A stretch of DNA of 21,770 bases from DASXMT01 sp035569695. Lineage in GTDB: Bacteria > Actinomycetota > Acidimicrobiia > Acidimicrobiales > RAAP-2. The DNA lies in the NCBI GenBank assembly GCA_035569695.1, contig DATMMO010000203.1, positions 1 to 21,770 of the forward strand. Reading direction: 5' to 3'. Under the pieces are notes generated by a model. That model was not told where the DNA came from and ran no database searches. It saw only the letters and a list, made by a program, of their open reading frames with translations. Both the position numbers and the translations under genes were made by a program. Positions 6,904-14,446 of this stretch are shown here, one piece after another. Every line of letters begins with the position of its first letter. Within the stretch, counting starts at the first letter, position 1.

Positions 6904-8223
6904 TCAGGACCGAGTGGTGACTGGCGCCTTCCGACCCGCTTTGGCCGCCGCCACCCGGTTGGCGATCTTGGCCCACGCTTGACGGTCGCGCTCACCGGCC
7001 GGTCGTCCCACCCGGGTGACGGTGTCGACGTCGGGGGACTCGGCCCGAAGGGCTCCCACCCGGCAGGCATCGGGTGACCGCCGGGCAAAGGGATCGAATT
7101 GATAGTGGCGCATGGCGTTGCCGTGGGTGATGCCGTCCACCACCGCGTCGCTAACTCCGGCCAGGACCTCGCTCAGGATCTCGGGGGCGTTGGGCCAGAT
7201 GCCGTCGGAATGGGGGTAGTCCGACTCCCAGCACACGTTGTCCACGTTGAAGTGGGACAGGTTCTCCACGCCCACCGGGTCGCTGATGAAACAGCACAGG
7301 ATGTTGCGTCGGAACACGTCGGCGGGGCCGGAGATGCCCTCGGGGAACTGGTGACCGGTCCAGCCCCGGTGGCGTTCGCTGACGTGCTCGGCCCGCCATA
7401 AGAAGTAGGGGATCCAACCCACGTCGCCTTCGGTGAGGGAGAAGCGAAGGTCGGGAAAGCGGGCGAAGGCATCGCACCAGATCAGGTCGACCATGGTGAA
7501 GATCGACGCCACCGACGACAGGCTGATGGCCACGCTGGCCGGGGCGTCGGCCGAGGTGTGGGCCGTCTGCGAGGACGAGCCCACGTGGCAACACAGCACC
7601 GTTCCTTCCTCGCAGCAGGCGGCGAAGAGCGGGTCCCAGTAGTGACTGTGGATGCTGGCCATCCCCAGCGCCTCGGGGTTCTCGGAGAAGGTCACGGCGT
7701 GGCAACCCTTGGTCGCCAGCCGATGCACCTCGACGGCGGCCCGGTCCACGTCGTAGAGGGGCAGGATCCCACAGGGGATGAATCGCTCGGGATAGGCACC
7801 ACACCACTCGTCGACATGCCAGTCGTTGTAGGCGCCGATCATGATGTCGTTCAGGTGGCGATCGGGCCCCTGGCTGAGCACCTGACCCGAGAACCCGGGC
7901 CAGTTGGGAAAATTGAGACCGGCCAGTTGGCCCCCGGCGTTCATGTCCCGGACCCGTTCGTGGACATCGAAACAGCCGGGCCGCATCTCGTCGTAGCGGC
8001 TGGCGTCGATGTTGTAGAACTCGGGCGACTTCCCGGCCACCGCGTTCAGGCCGAGGTTACGACCCCGCACGTTGCCGTAGTACCACTGCTCGACCCCATC
8101 GGCCTCGAGCACCACGCGTGGGGCCTGGCTCCGGTACCGATCGGGAAGGTGGGCGGCGAACATGTCGGCCGGTTCGGCGATGTGGTCGTCGACGCTGATC
8201 AGAATTAGGTCCTGTGGATTCAC
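6904..8223 (-). CDS. Amidohydrolase family protein (amidohydrolase_2, ACMSD-like), copy 1
   Basis: A 439-residue TIM-barrel metal-dependent hydrolase or decarboxylase of the amidohydrolase_2 group. Motifs in order: N-terminal SVDDHIAEP with Asp12-Asp13-His14 (in place of the classic HxH), the WNDW-like segment YNDWHVDEW (132-140), His213 in CCHVGSS, Glu265 in LTEGDVGW, and Asp335 in ESDYPHSD. The start is GTG 8223, preceded by an AGGGGG ribosome binding site; the DDH strand then begins at residue 12, as usual. About 60 C-terminal residues after HGNAMRHYQF are hydrophilic, rich in Arg and Ala, and extend beyond the homologous protein at 13137-14333. It is divergent from the thiolase-like operon. 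Relatives are ACMSD-type decarboxylases and hydrolases; decarboxylation or ring or C-C hydrolysis of a catabolic intermediate is plausible, not shown. Confidence 0.93.
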   Translation of the reverse strand: MNPQDLILISVDDHIAEPADMFAAHLPDRYRSQAPRVVLEADGVEQWYYGNVRGRNLGLNAVAGKSPEFYNIDASRYDEMRPGCFDVHERVRDMNAGGQLAGLNFPNWPGFSGQVLSQGPDRHLNDIMIGAYNDWHVDEWCGAYPERFIPCGILPLYDVDRAAVEVHRLATKGCHAVTFSENPEALGMASIHSHYWDPLFAACCEEGTVLCCHVGSSSQTAHTSADAPASVAISLSSVASIFTMVDLIWCDAFARFPDLRFSLTEGDVGWIPYFLWRAEHVSERHRGWTGHQFPEGISGPADVFRRNILCCFISDPVGVENLSHFNVDNVCWESDYPHSDGIWPNAPEILSEVLAGVSDAVVDGITHGNAMRHYQFDPFARRSPDACRVGALRAESPDVDTVTRVGRPAGERDRQAWAKIANRVAAAKAGRKAPVTTRS

Positions 8224-8391
8224 CGGTCCCCCTCTGCTCTCCGGAGATCGCCGCGGCGCCCCCTCGACACGCTAGCCAATCGGTTCGGCCGATCGCACTC
8301 TGCCGGATCGGTCGTGGCCTCCGTGGAGTTTCGTGCCCGTTGACCAGTTGGACCACAGCGACGGGTCGGCCAGTCGGGCTATGTTGCCGCG
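8224..8391. promoter_or_regulatory. Divergent intergenic region between amidohydrolase and thiolase-like operon
   Basis: This region drives both flanking transcripts. On the + strand TATGTT (8380-8385) is a -10-like box placed 6 nt before GTG 8392; no good -35 is spaced for it. On the - strand a TAGCGT box (8276-8271) could serve the amidohydrolase. An inverted repeat ATCGG-N5-CCGAT lies at 8279-8293 next to the latter and could be an operator, though GATCGG-type words are common in this DNA. Confidence 0.35.
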
Positions 8392-8436
8392 GTGAACCTG
8401 TCCCGGGATCACCATGAACGAAGGCGCCCCTGGTGA
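8392..8436 (+). CDS. Putative 14-residue leaderless leader peptide coupled to thiolase-like gene
   Basis: GTG 8392 opens a 14-codon frame (MNLSRDHHERRRPW) whose TGA (8434-8436) overlaps the GTG start of the thiolase-like gene as GTGA. The -10-like TATGTT ends 6 nt before the GTG, so an mRNA could begin exactly at this codon. Three consecutive Arg codons and two His codons sit near its end. The peptide is not recognised; it could couple translation or act as an attenuating upstream ORF. It may also be chance. Confidence 0.3.
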   Translation: MNLSRDHHERRRPW

Positions 8437-9599
8437 CCGCATCCCACCCCTACCGAGATGTGGCCATTGCCGCCGTCGCCAACAGCCGCCAGGCTCGTCG
8501 ACTGGAGGGATCCGACTCGCTGTCGATCACCCTCGACGCCGCCCTGTCCGTGTTGGACACGGCGGGCATCGACGTCGCCGACATCGACGGGGTGGCCGGA
8601 CGGCACGGCACCTCGCTGGCCTACCTGCTGGGTATTGGACCGGTGTGGGATCCCCGACTGAGCGGGGGGGTCGACGCCGTGCTCATGGTGGCGGCGGCCG
8701 TCGCCGCCGGGGCAGCCACGGCCGTGCTGCTGGCCGATGGTGAAGCGGGGATCTACACCGATCGGGAGGCCGTGGCGCCGTGGACGCGGCCCGGGAACGA
8801 GTTCGTGGCCCCGTTCGGCATGTTCACCGCAGCCGAGTTCGCGCTCATCGCCCGGCGCCACATGGAGCGCCACGGCACCACCGTGGACCAGATGGCCCAT
8901 GTCGCCGCCACCATCCGGAACAACGGGAGCGTCAACCCCGAAGCCATCTACTACGGTCGCGGGCCGTTCACGCCGGCCGACATCCGGTCGTCCCGGCCCA
9001 TCGCCGAGCCGTTCAACCTGCTCGACTGTGCCACCACGTCCGAAGGGGCGACGGCACTGTTGATCACCACGGCCGATCGCGCCGCCGATCTCCGCTGCCC
9101 GCCGGTGTACATCCTGGGTGGAGGCATCGATCACTTCGGTCCCTCGTACCAGCATCCGCCCAGCTGGGACCTGACCGGCAACACCGACGTCCCCAACGGC
9201 TATGTGGGGCGGCGAGCAGCCCGGCAGGCCTTCGCCACCGCCGGGATCGGGCCCGAAGGGGTGGACGGGTGCGAGTTCTACGACCCCTTCTCCTTCGAGT
9301 TGATCCGCCAGTTCGAGGCGTTCGGGTTCTGTGCCGACGGTGAGGGGGGCGAGTACGTGACGTCCGGCGTGATCGAGCCGTCGGGTCGGCATCCGGTGAC
9401 CACCGACGGCGGGACCATGTCCTTCAGCCACCCGGGCGGATTGACCCAGATGTTGCAACGCGTGGTTCGCGGCGTCGAGCAGATCCAAGGCCGGGCCAGC
9501 GGAGTGCAGTTGTCGGACCCCGAGGTGGTCATGTGCACCTGCGGGGGCTCGGGGGCGTTGTTCAACGATGTCGTGTTGCTGGGCAAGACCCGGCCATGA
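8433..9599 (+). CDS. Thiolase-fold protein lacking the nucleophilic Cys (Ltp2/lipid-transfer-protein-like, probable aldolase)
   Basis: A 388-residue thiolase-superfamily protein of the SCP-x/lipid-transfer type. The region where thiolases carry the acylated Cys reads VLMVAAAVAAGAA (83-95) and has none. Retained features are AEFALIARRHM (134-144), CEFYDPFSFEL (280-290), the SHPGG motif with His333 (332-336) and the C-terminal CTCGGSGALFND (368-379). This pattern matches Ltp2-type steroid side-chain aldolases, which use a repurposed thiolase active site and pair with a DUF35 protein, as here. GTG 8433 is chosen because it begins just before the first family strand and overlaps an upstream small ORF stop. 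The stop overlaps the next gene as ATGA. Probable role: retro-aldol cleavage of a beta-hydroxyacyl-CoA in the cytoplasm. Substrate unknown; a CoA-binding non-enzymatic role cannot be excluded. Confidence 0.88.
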   Translation: MTASHPYRDVAIAAVANSRQARRLEGSDSLSITLDAALSVLDTAGIDVADIDGVAGRHGTSLAYLLGIGPVWDPRLSGGVDAVLMVAAAVAAGAATAVLLADGEAGIYTDREAVAPWTRPGNEFVAPFGMFTAAEFALIARRHMERHGTTVDQMAHVAATIRNNGSVNPEAIYYGRGPFTPADIRSSRPIAEPFNLLDCATTSEGATALLITTADRAADLRCPPVYILGGGIDHFGPSYQHPPSWDLTGNTDVPNGYVGRRAARQAFATAGIGPEGVDGCEFYDPFSFELIRQFEAFGFCADGEGGEYVTSGVIEPSGRHPVTTDGGTMSFSHPGGLTQMLQRVVRGVEQIQGRASGVQLSDPEVVMCTCGGSGALFNDVVLLGKTRP

Positions 9600-10030
9600 C
9601 CCGCCTCGACCCCCAGCCCCCCGGCATCCCCCTGCCGCGCCCGTCGATGTGGAGCCAGCCGTTCTGGGACGGGTGTGCGGTGGGCGAGCTCCGCTACCAG
9701 CGATGCCGGGCCTGTGGGCATGCCCTGTTCAATCCCGGGCCCATCTGCCGGCACTGCCGGAGCCGGGACCTGGACTGGCAGCTGAGCCAGGGGAAAGGGA
9801 CCGTCTACAGCTGGACGGTCTCGTGGCAGCCGCCGTCTCGCGGCTTCGCTGTCCCCTATGCACCCGTCATCGTCAACGTGGACGAGGGGTACCAGATGTT
9901 GTCGAACGTCATCGACTGTGACACCGCCGATGTCGTCGTCGGGCTGGACGTCGAAGTGGATTTCCGCCCGGTGGGCGAGGGTGTCAACCTTCCGTACTTT
10001 CGGCCCCGGCCACCGGGGCCGGCGGGCTGA
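9596..10030 (+). CDS. DUF35 zinc-ribbon and OB-fold protein, partner of the thiolase-like protein
   Basis: A 144-residue protein with a rubredoxin-like zinc ribbon (Cys37-X2-Cys40, then Cys51-X2-Cys54) followed by an OB-fold of about 75 residues (GKGTVYSWTVSW onward). This is the DUF35/ChsH2 C-terminal type of architecture; such proteins bind CoA-linked substrates and are obligate partners of Ltp2-like aldolases and some HMG-CoA-synthase-like thiolases. The helix before the ribbon (QPFWDGCAVGELRYQRC) is the usual entry to the family. ATG 9596 overlaps the previous stop (ATGA), and its own TGA shares one base with the next ATG (TGATG). That tight overlap strongly suggests translational coupling and a complex with the preceding protein. 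No MaoC-type hydratase domain is fused, unlike full-length ChsH2. Confidence 0.93.
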   Translation: MTRLDPQPPGIPLPRPSMWSQPFWDGCAVGELRYQRCRACGHALFNPGPICRHCRSRDLDWQLSQGKGTVYSWTVSWQPPSRGFAVPYAPVIVNVDEGYQMLSNVIDCDTADVVVGLDVEVDFRPVGEGVNLPYFRPRPPGPAG

Positions 10031-12354
10031 TGTCCCTGGCCGGCATCCGTGTGGTCGACCACAGCTCGGGCGTGGCCGGACCGTACTGTACGAAGCTGCT
10101 GGCCGACGCCGGGGCCGACGTGGTGTTCGTCGAACCCCCCGGGGGCGACGACCAGCGTCGGGCGGGGACCGGCGGCCTGTTCGAGTTCCTGCACACCTCG
10201 AAGCGATCGATCACCATCGGTCAGGACCAGGACCTGACCCGAGCGGCCGACATCGTCGTGGCCGACCAGCACTTCGATGTCCCCATGGCCCGGCGGGCCG
10301 TTCCCCACCAGATCGTGGTCACCATCAGCGCCTTCGGGATGACGGGACCGTGGGCTGCTCGGCCGGCCACCGAGTTCACCCTGCAGGCGTCGTGCGGGTC
10401 GACCGGCGGCCGTGGCCTCCCCTCCGAGACCCCGCTGACCGCCGGCGGCGGGCTGGGGGAGTGGTTGGCCGGAACCTATGCCGCGGTGGCGGCCCTGGCC
10501 GCCCTGCGCGAAGCCCGGCGGAGCGGCTGTGGCGACCACCTGGATGTGGCCCTGCTCGATTGCATGGCCGTGACCATGGTGACGTTCCCCTCCCTCTTCG
10601 CCGAGTTCGGCCGGGCCTGCGGACGTCCGTCCCCCACCGGTGCGAACCGGTCGATCGAAGTGCCGTCGGTCGAACCCACGGCGGACGGGTGGGTCAACTT
10701 CACCACCAACAGCGCCCAGCAGTTCACCGACTTTGCCCAACTCATCGGTCATCCCGAGCTGGCCGACGACCCCAGGTTCACCCGGGCCGGGCCCCGCTTC
10801 ACCCACCGCGACGAGTTCTGGCCCCTGGTTCGCGCCTACACCGAGCGCCGTCCTTCGTCGCAGGTGATCGAGGAGGCGGGATTGCTGCGCATCCCGGTTG
10901 CGCCGGTCCTGCACGGCGGCAACGTCATGGACTTCGAGCAGTTCGTGGCCCGTGACGTGTTCGTGCCCCATCCTTCGGGGCGGTTCCGTCAGCCCCGCGT
11001 CCCCTACCGGATCAGCGGGATCACCGCCCGCGGGTTCACGCCGGTGCCGGATCCCGGTCAGGACGATGGTGCCATCGATTGGCCCCCGTCGATGGGTGGG
11101 ATCGAGACCAGCGGGTGGCGGTTGCCGCTCCACGGGGTCCGAGTGGTCGACCTCACCGCCTGGTGGGCGGGGCCCTCGGCCACCAATACGCTCGCCGGCC
11201 TGGGCGCCGATGTGATCAAGGTCGAATCGACCCATCGGCCCGACCAGATGCGCTTCGCCAGCACCTGTGCACCCGACCAGCCCCAGTGGTGGGAATGGGG
11301 CCCGCTGTTCCACGCGGCCAATACCAACAAGCGGGGAGTGACCATCGATCTCACGAGGACCGAGGGCCGCGCCGTCGTGTTGCAGCTACTGGCCACGGCC
11401 GACCTGGTAGTCGAGAACTACACCCCCCGGGTCATGGATCAGTTCGGGTTGGCCTGGGAGGACCTGCATCGACTGAACCCGGCTCTGTCCCTGGTCCGCA
11501 TGCCCGCCTTCGGCCTCGACGGTCCATGGCGGGACCGGCCCGGCTTCGCCCAGACCATGGAGTCCCTGACCGGACTGGCCTGGATGACCGGACGCCCCGA
11601 CGGCCCCCCGGTGCTGGTGCGAGGGGCGGGGGACCCTCTGGGTGGCCTCCACGCCGCGCTGGCCGCGATCATCGCGCTCTGGTGGCGCGATGACGACGGC
11701 GGTGGCCGGATGGTCGAGGCCACCATGGTCGAATCGGTGTTGAACGCAGCGGCCCAGCAGTCGATCGACTTTCAGCTGACGGGCGAGGTCATCAGCCGGC
11801 GTGGGAACCGAAGCCACGCAGACACCGTCCCCCAGGGCGTCTACGCCTGCGCGTCCGATACCTGGATTGCCATCGCGGTGGAGAGCGATCAGCAGTGGCG
11901 TTCGCTCTGTGCCCTCCTCGGCGATCCCTCCCTCGACCCCTCCGGGTTGGCGGGAACCGATCTCGACCGGGTCGACGGGCGCCGCGCTGACCAGGACGCC
12001 ATCGACCGGTGGCTCGGAGCCAGGGCCGGCGCCGCCGATGCCCACGAACTGGTCGAACAGCTCGTGGCCTCGGGGATCCCGGCCGCCGTCGTCATCCCGC
12101 CGTCGACCATCACCGACAACCCGCAACTGCGCCATCGGGGGCTGTTCGAGACCGAAAGTCATCCCGTCACCGGTGACCACCAGGTGCCCGGTCTGCCCTT
12201 CCGTTCCGAACACGTCAATCGATGGATCCGTATCCCGTCGCCGACTCTGGGCCAGCACAACGAGGAGGTCCTGGCCGACGTGGGCATGGACTCGGACCAA
12301 CGCCAGGTCCTCCGGCAGGCCCGGATCATCGGCGAGACGCTCGCCCCTGGGTGA
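10030..12354 (+). CDS. Double-domain family III CoA-transferase (CaiB/BaiF-like fusion)
   Basis: A 774-residue protein made of two consecutive CaiB/BaiF CoA-transferase domains, about 1-340 and 365-774, twice the usual length. Each starts with the family motif: LAGIRVVDHSSGVAGPYC (3-20) and LHGVRVVDLTAWWAGPSA (367-384), followed by GADVV or GADVIKVE. In domain 1 the catalytic-type Asp is present (Asp177 in DVALLDCM, with Asp172). In domain 2 the equivalent positions are Glu563 and Glu568 (VEATMVESVLNAA). Domain 1 is shorter and lacks the NxNKRG segment, which domain 2 has (NTNKRGVTIDL, 431-441). Family members move CoA between carboxylic acids or racemise 2-methylacyl-CoA. Being last in an operon with the aldolase-like pair, it probably loads or recycles CoA on their substrate. 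The fusion is one uninterrupted frame. Transferase versus racemase activity is undecided. Confidence 0.93.
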   Translation: MSLAGIRVVDHSSGVAGPYCTKLLADAGADVVFVEPPGGDDQRRAGTGGLFEFLHTSKRSITIGQDQDLTRAADIVVADQHFDVPMARRAVPHQIVVTISAFGMTGPWAARPATEFTLQASCGSTGGRGLPSETPLTAGGGLGEWLAGTYAAVAALAALREARRSGCGDHLDVALLDCMAVTMVTFPSLFAEFGRACGRPSPTGANRSIEVPSVEPTADGWVNFTTNSAQQFTDFAQLIGHPELADDPRFTRAGPRFTHRDEFWPLVRAYTERRPSSQVIEEAGLLRIPVAPVLHGGNVMDFEQFVARDVFVPHPSGRFRQPRVPYRISGITARGFTPVPDPGQDDGAIDWPPSMGGIETSGWRLPLHGVRVVDLTAWWAGPSATNTLAGLGADVIKVESTHRPDQMRFASTCAPDQPQWWEWGPLFHAANTNKRGVTIDLTRTEGRAVVLQLLATADLVVENYTPRVMDQFGLAWEDLHRLNPALSLVRMPAFGLDGPWRDRPGFAQTMESLTGLAWMTGRPDGPPVLVRGAGDPLGGLHAALAAIIALWWRDDDGGGRMVEATMVESVLNAAAQQSIDFQLTGEVISRRGNRSHADTVPQGVYACASDTWIAIAVESDQQWRSLCALLGDPSLDPSGLAGTDLDRVDGRRADQDAIDRWLGARAGAADAHELVEQLVASGIPAAVVIPPSTITDNPQLRHRGLFETESHPVTGDHQVPGLPFRSEHVNRWIRIPSPTLGQHNEEVLADVGMDSDQRQVLRQARIIGETLAPG

Positions 12355-12402
12355 CGGGCCGGGCCGAGCAGAGCGGCAGGGCGATCCGTCAGAGATGGTG
12401 TA

Positions 12403-13140
12403 TCAACGAGGCTCCAGGATGGTCGGATCGGCCCGCAGCTCGGCTCGAGCCATGGCCTCCCAGAAGCCGATGAACCGTTGGCCATCGGACCGTTCGAAGA
12501 GGTCGCGCACGGCCTCGGGCAACTCGACGCCACCGTTGGCTGCCTCCACGTACCAGGCGTTCCGGCATCGCTGCTCAAAGGCCACCGACCGTTGGTGCGC
12601 GGCCCGGACGTTGGCCCCGATGATCAGCACCCCGTGGTTGGCCAGGATGCCGATGTCCGCTCCGCCCAATGCCTCCACCGCGGCGCGCGCCGACTCCGGA
12701 TCGTTGACCGCTCGTTTGTACTCGTCGACCAGGGCGACGGCGCCCCCGCCCAGACCCGAGCTCTGGTCGAAGACCCCCGGGACGCGGTGGAGGTCGGCCC
12801 AGACGGTGCCGAAGCGCGGATGGTGGTGGACGGCCACGCCCACGTGCGGACGGGCCCGGTGCAGCTCGAGATGAAGTTGTGCACCGGGGGGCATGGGCCA
12901 ATCGCCTTCCACCACCCGACCCTCGAGGTCGACGCGGATGACGTCGGAGGCCCGGAACTCGGCCCAGGTCAGGAGCCACGGGTTGCACAGGAGGGTGCCG
13001 TCGTCCAGCCCGATGGTGATGTGCCCGGCCAGGTGATCGTCGTAGCCCTCGCGCCACAGGGTTCGGGCCAGGAGGACCAGTTCCTCTTTCAGGGTGAGGT
13101 CGGGCAGGAGCTTGTCGGCGGTGGGTACGAAATCGGTCAT
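12403..13140 (-). CDS. Class II aldolase/adducin family protein
   Basis: A 245-residue member of the class II aldolase/adducin domain family, zinc enzymes that cleave or epimerise sugar phosphates and other hydroxy compounds, some acting as decarboxylases. Visible metal ligands are the His cluster VHHHPRFG (His105-107) and His169 in LANHGVL; the early segment DDHLAGHITI (34-43) replaces the GSNISGNLS-like loop of fuculose aldolase, as in the adducin-like subgroup. ATG 13140 is preferred because it overlaps the amidohydrolase stop as ATGA and has GGAG 11 nt upstream; an in-frame ATG at 13149 would be only 2 nt from that GGAG. It is cotranscribed with the upstream amidohydrolase and convergent with the CoA-transferase. 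Substrate unknown; a carbon-carbon cleaving step in the same pathway is plausible. Confidence 0.92.
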   Translation of the reverse strand: MTDFVPTADKLLPDLTLKEELVLLARTLWREGYDDHLAGHITIGLDDGTLLCNPWLLTWAEFRASDVIRVDLEGRVVEGDWPMPPGAQLHLELHRARPHVGVAVHHHPRFGTVWADLHRVPGVFDQSSGLGGGAVALVDEYKRAVNDPESARAAVEALGGADIGILANHGVLIIGANVRAAHQRSVAFEQRCRNAWYVEAANGGVELPEAVRDLFERSDGQRFIGFWEAMARAELRADPTILEPR

Positions 13141-14333
13141 GGCAGGCATGTCTCCGGGAGCGGGTGGCGGTACAGGCGGGCGGCGTTCTCGTGGGTGAGG
13201 AGGCGTAGCTCCTCGGTGGGGAGGTGGCCCCAGTAGCGCTCGATGACGTCTTGGGTGTCGGGCCAGGTGCTGTCCCCGTGGGGATAGTCGGTCTCGACCA
13301 TGATGTGGTCGGTGCCGATCCGGTGCCGGGTGTCGATGGTCGACGGGTCGTCGATGGTGCAGAACCAGAAGTTGCGCTTGAGCACTTCGGCGGGACGGAT
13401 GTCCCAACCGATGCCATAGCCGGATCGATCGACGATGTTGTCAAGGCGGTCGAGGAGCATGGCCACCCAGCCGATCCCGCCTTCGGACATGGCCACCTTG
13501 AGGTCGGGATGGCGCATGGCGTACCCCGACCACAGCCATTCCGAGCAGGCCGACAGGGACATTTGGCCGAACATGGTGGCGCCGAGCTGCAGCATGGGGC
13601 TGTCGGCGGCCATGTCGGCCATGCCCGATGAGCCGACGTGCAGGCTGATGACGGTGTCCGTCTCGGCGCAGGCCTCGACAATGGGGTCCCAGTAGCCGCT
13701 GAAGATGGACGGGAAGCCCAGCCGATGGGGGCGTTCGGGCAGGCTCACCGAGCGAAAACCCCGTTCGGCATTGCGCCGGATCTCGGCCGCACCCAGGACC
13801 GGATCGGACAGGAAGGTGATGCCCAGGGGGATGATGCGATCGGGGTGGGCCGAGTACCACTCCTCATAGAACCAGTCGTTCCAGGCTCGGGTCACGGCCA
13901 AGCCCAGTTCGGGCTCTTTGGCCTGGGAGTACACCCGGCCGCAGAATCCGGTGACCTGGGAGGGGAAGTTGAGCGAGGCCCACACGCCGTTGATGTCCAT
14001 ATCGGCGATCCGTGCTTCGATGTCCCAGCAGCCCCGCCGCATCTGATCGAACCGACAGGGATCGATGCGGATGGTGTCCCGGGTCCGTCCGGCGAGGGCG
14101 TTGGCCCCCGATTGGGTGAACGAGGCCCCCTCGAACTCCCACACCTCGTGGCCCTCCTGGTTCTCCACGATCCGGGGGGCCCGGTCCTGGAGGCGCGAGG
14201 GGAGGCGTCCCTCGAACAGGTGCGGGGGCTCGACCAGATGATCGTCCACCGAGATCACCGTGTACCGCACCGGTCGTGGCTCCGGTTCGGGCAGAAACCA
14301 GTTGCTCTGCTCGGGCTCTGTGGCTGTCGACAT
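13137..14333 (-). CDS. Amidohydrolase family protein (amidohydrolase_2, ACMSD-like), copy 2
   Basis: A 398-residue paralogue of the protein at 6904-8223, with the same landmarks: SVDDHLVEPPHLF (28-40), the CRFDQMRRGCWD segment, WNDWFYEEWY (151-160), His232 in LHVGSSG, Glu284 in MSEGGIGW, and Asp349 in ETDYPHGDSTWP. It has an extra acidic, Pro-rich N-terminus of about 20 residues and lacks the long Arg/Ala-rich tail of copy 1. ATG 14333 is well supported by GGGGAGG 3 nt upstream. It overlaps the class II aldolase gene by 4 nt, so the two are one translational unit. Metal-dependent hydrolysis or decarboxylation of an intermediate is expected from the family. Whether the two copies are isoenzymes or catalyse different steps cannot be seen. 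Confidence 0.94.
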   Translation of the reverse strand: MSTATEPEQSNWFLPEPEPRPVRYTVISVDDHLVEPPHLFEGRLPSRLQDRAPRIVENQEGHEVWEFEGASFTQSGANALAGRTRDTIRIDPCRFDQMRRGCWDIEARIADMDINGVWASLNFPSQVTGFCGRVYSQAKEPELGLAVTRAWNDWFYEEWYSAHPDRIIPLGITFLSDPVLGAAEIRRNAERGFRSVSLPERPHRLGFPSIFSGYWDPIVEACAETDTVISLHVGSSGMADMAADSPMLQLGATMFGQMSLSACSEWLWSGYAMRHPDLKVAMSEGGIGWVAMLLDRLDNIVDRSGYGIGWDIRPAEVLKRNFWFCTIDDPSTIDTRHRIGTDHIMVETDYPHGDSTWPDTQDVIERYWGHLPTEELRLLTHENAARLYRHPLPETCLP

Positions 14334-14422
14334 CGTCCTCCCCGGTGGTGATGGGACGGCCGGATCAATCGACCGATGCGCTCAGGGCACCACGGCCCGA
14401 TCGTATCGCGTCCGATCATTCT

Positions 14423-14435
14423 GCCCCCGAGGGGC
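14423..14435 (-). terminator. GC hairpin downstream of the quinone-oxidoreductase-like gene
   Basis: GCCCC (14423-14427), a 3-nt loop and GGGGC (14431-14435) form a compact stem just after the minus-strand stop at 14447, next to an overlapping 10-bp palindrome (14431-14440). On the minus strand it is followed by AGAATGAT rather than a T-tract. It may be a weak terminator or simply GC-rich sequence. Confidence 0.28.
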
Positions 14436-14446
14436 GCCCCGCTCGA

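Noticed and set aside
8433..9599. Annotating this gene as a conventional acetyl-CoA acetyltransferase
   Set aside because: The nucleophilic Cys expected near residues 85-95 is missing, so thiolytic activity is unlikely.
9856..11313. 485-codon minus-strand frame opposite the DUF35 and CoA-transferase genes
   Set aside because: Composition is Gly/Arg/Pro/His-rich without any domain, and it overlaps two clear genes on the other strand.
12355..12402. Intrinsic terminator between the convergent CoA-transferase and class II aldolase genes
   Set aside because: The 48-bp gap is GC-rich but I find no stem of six or more pairs with a T-tract on either strand.
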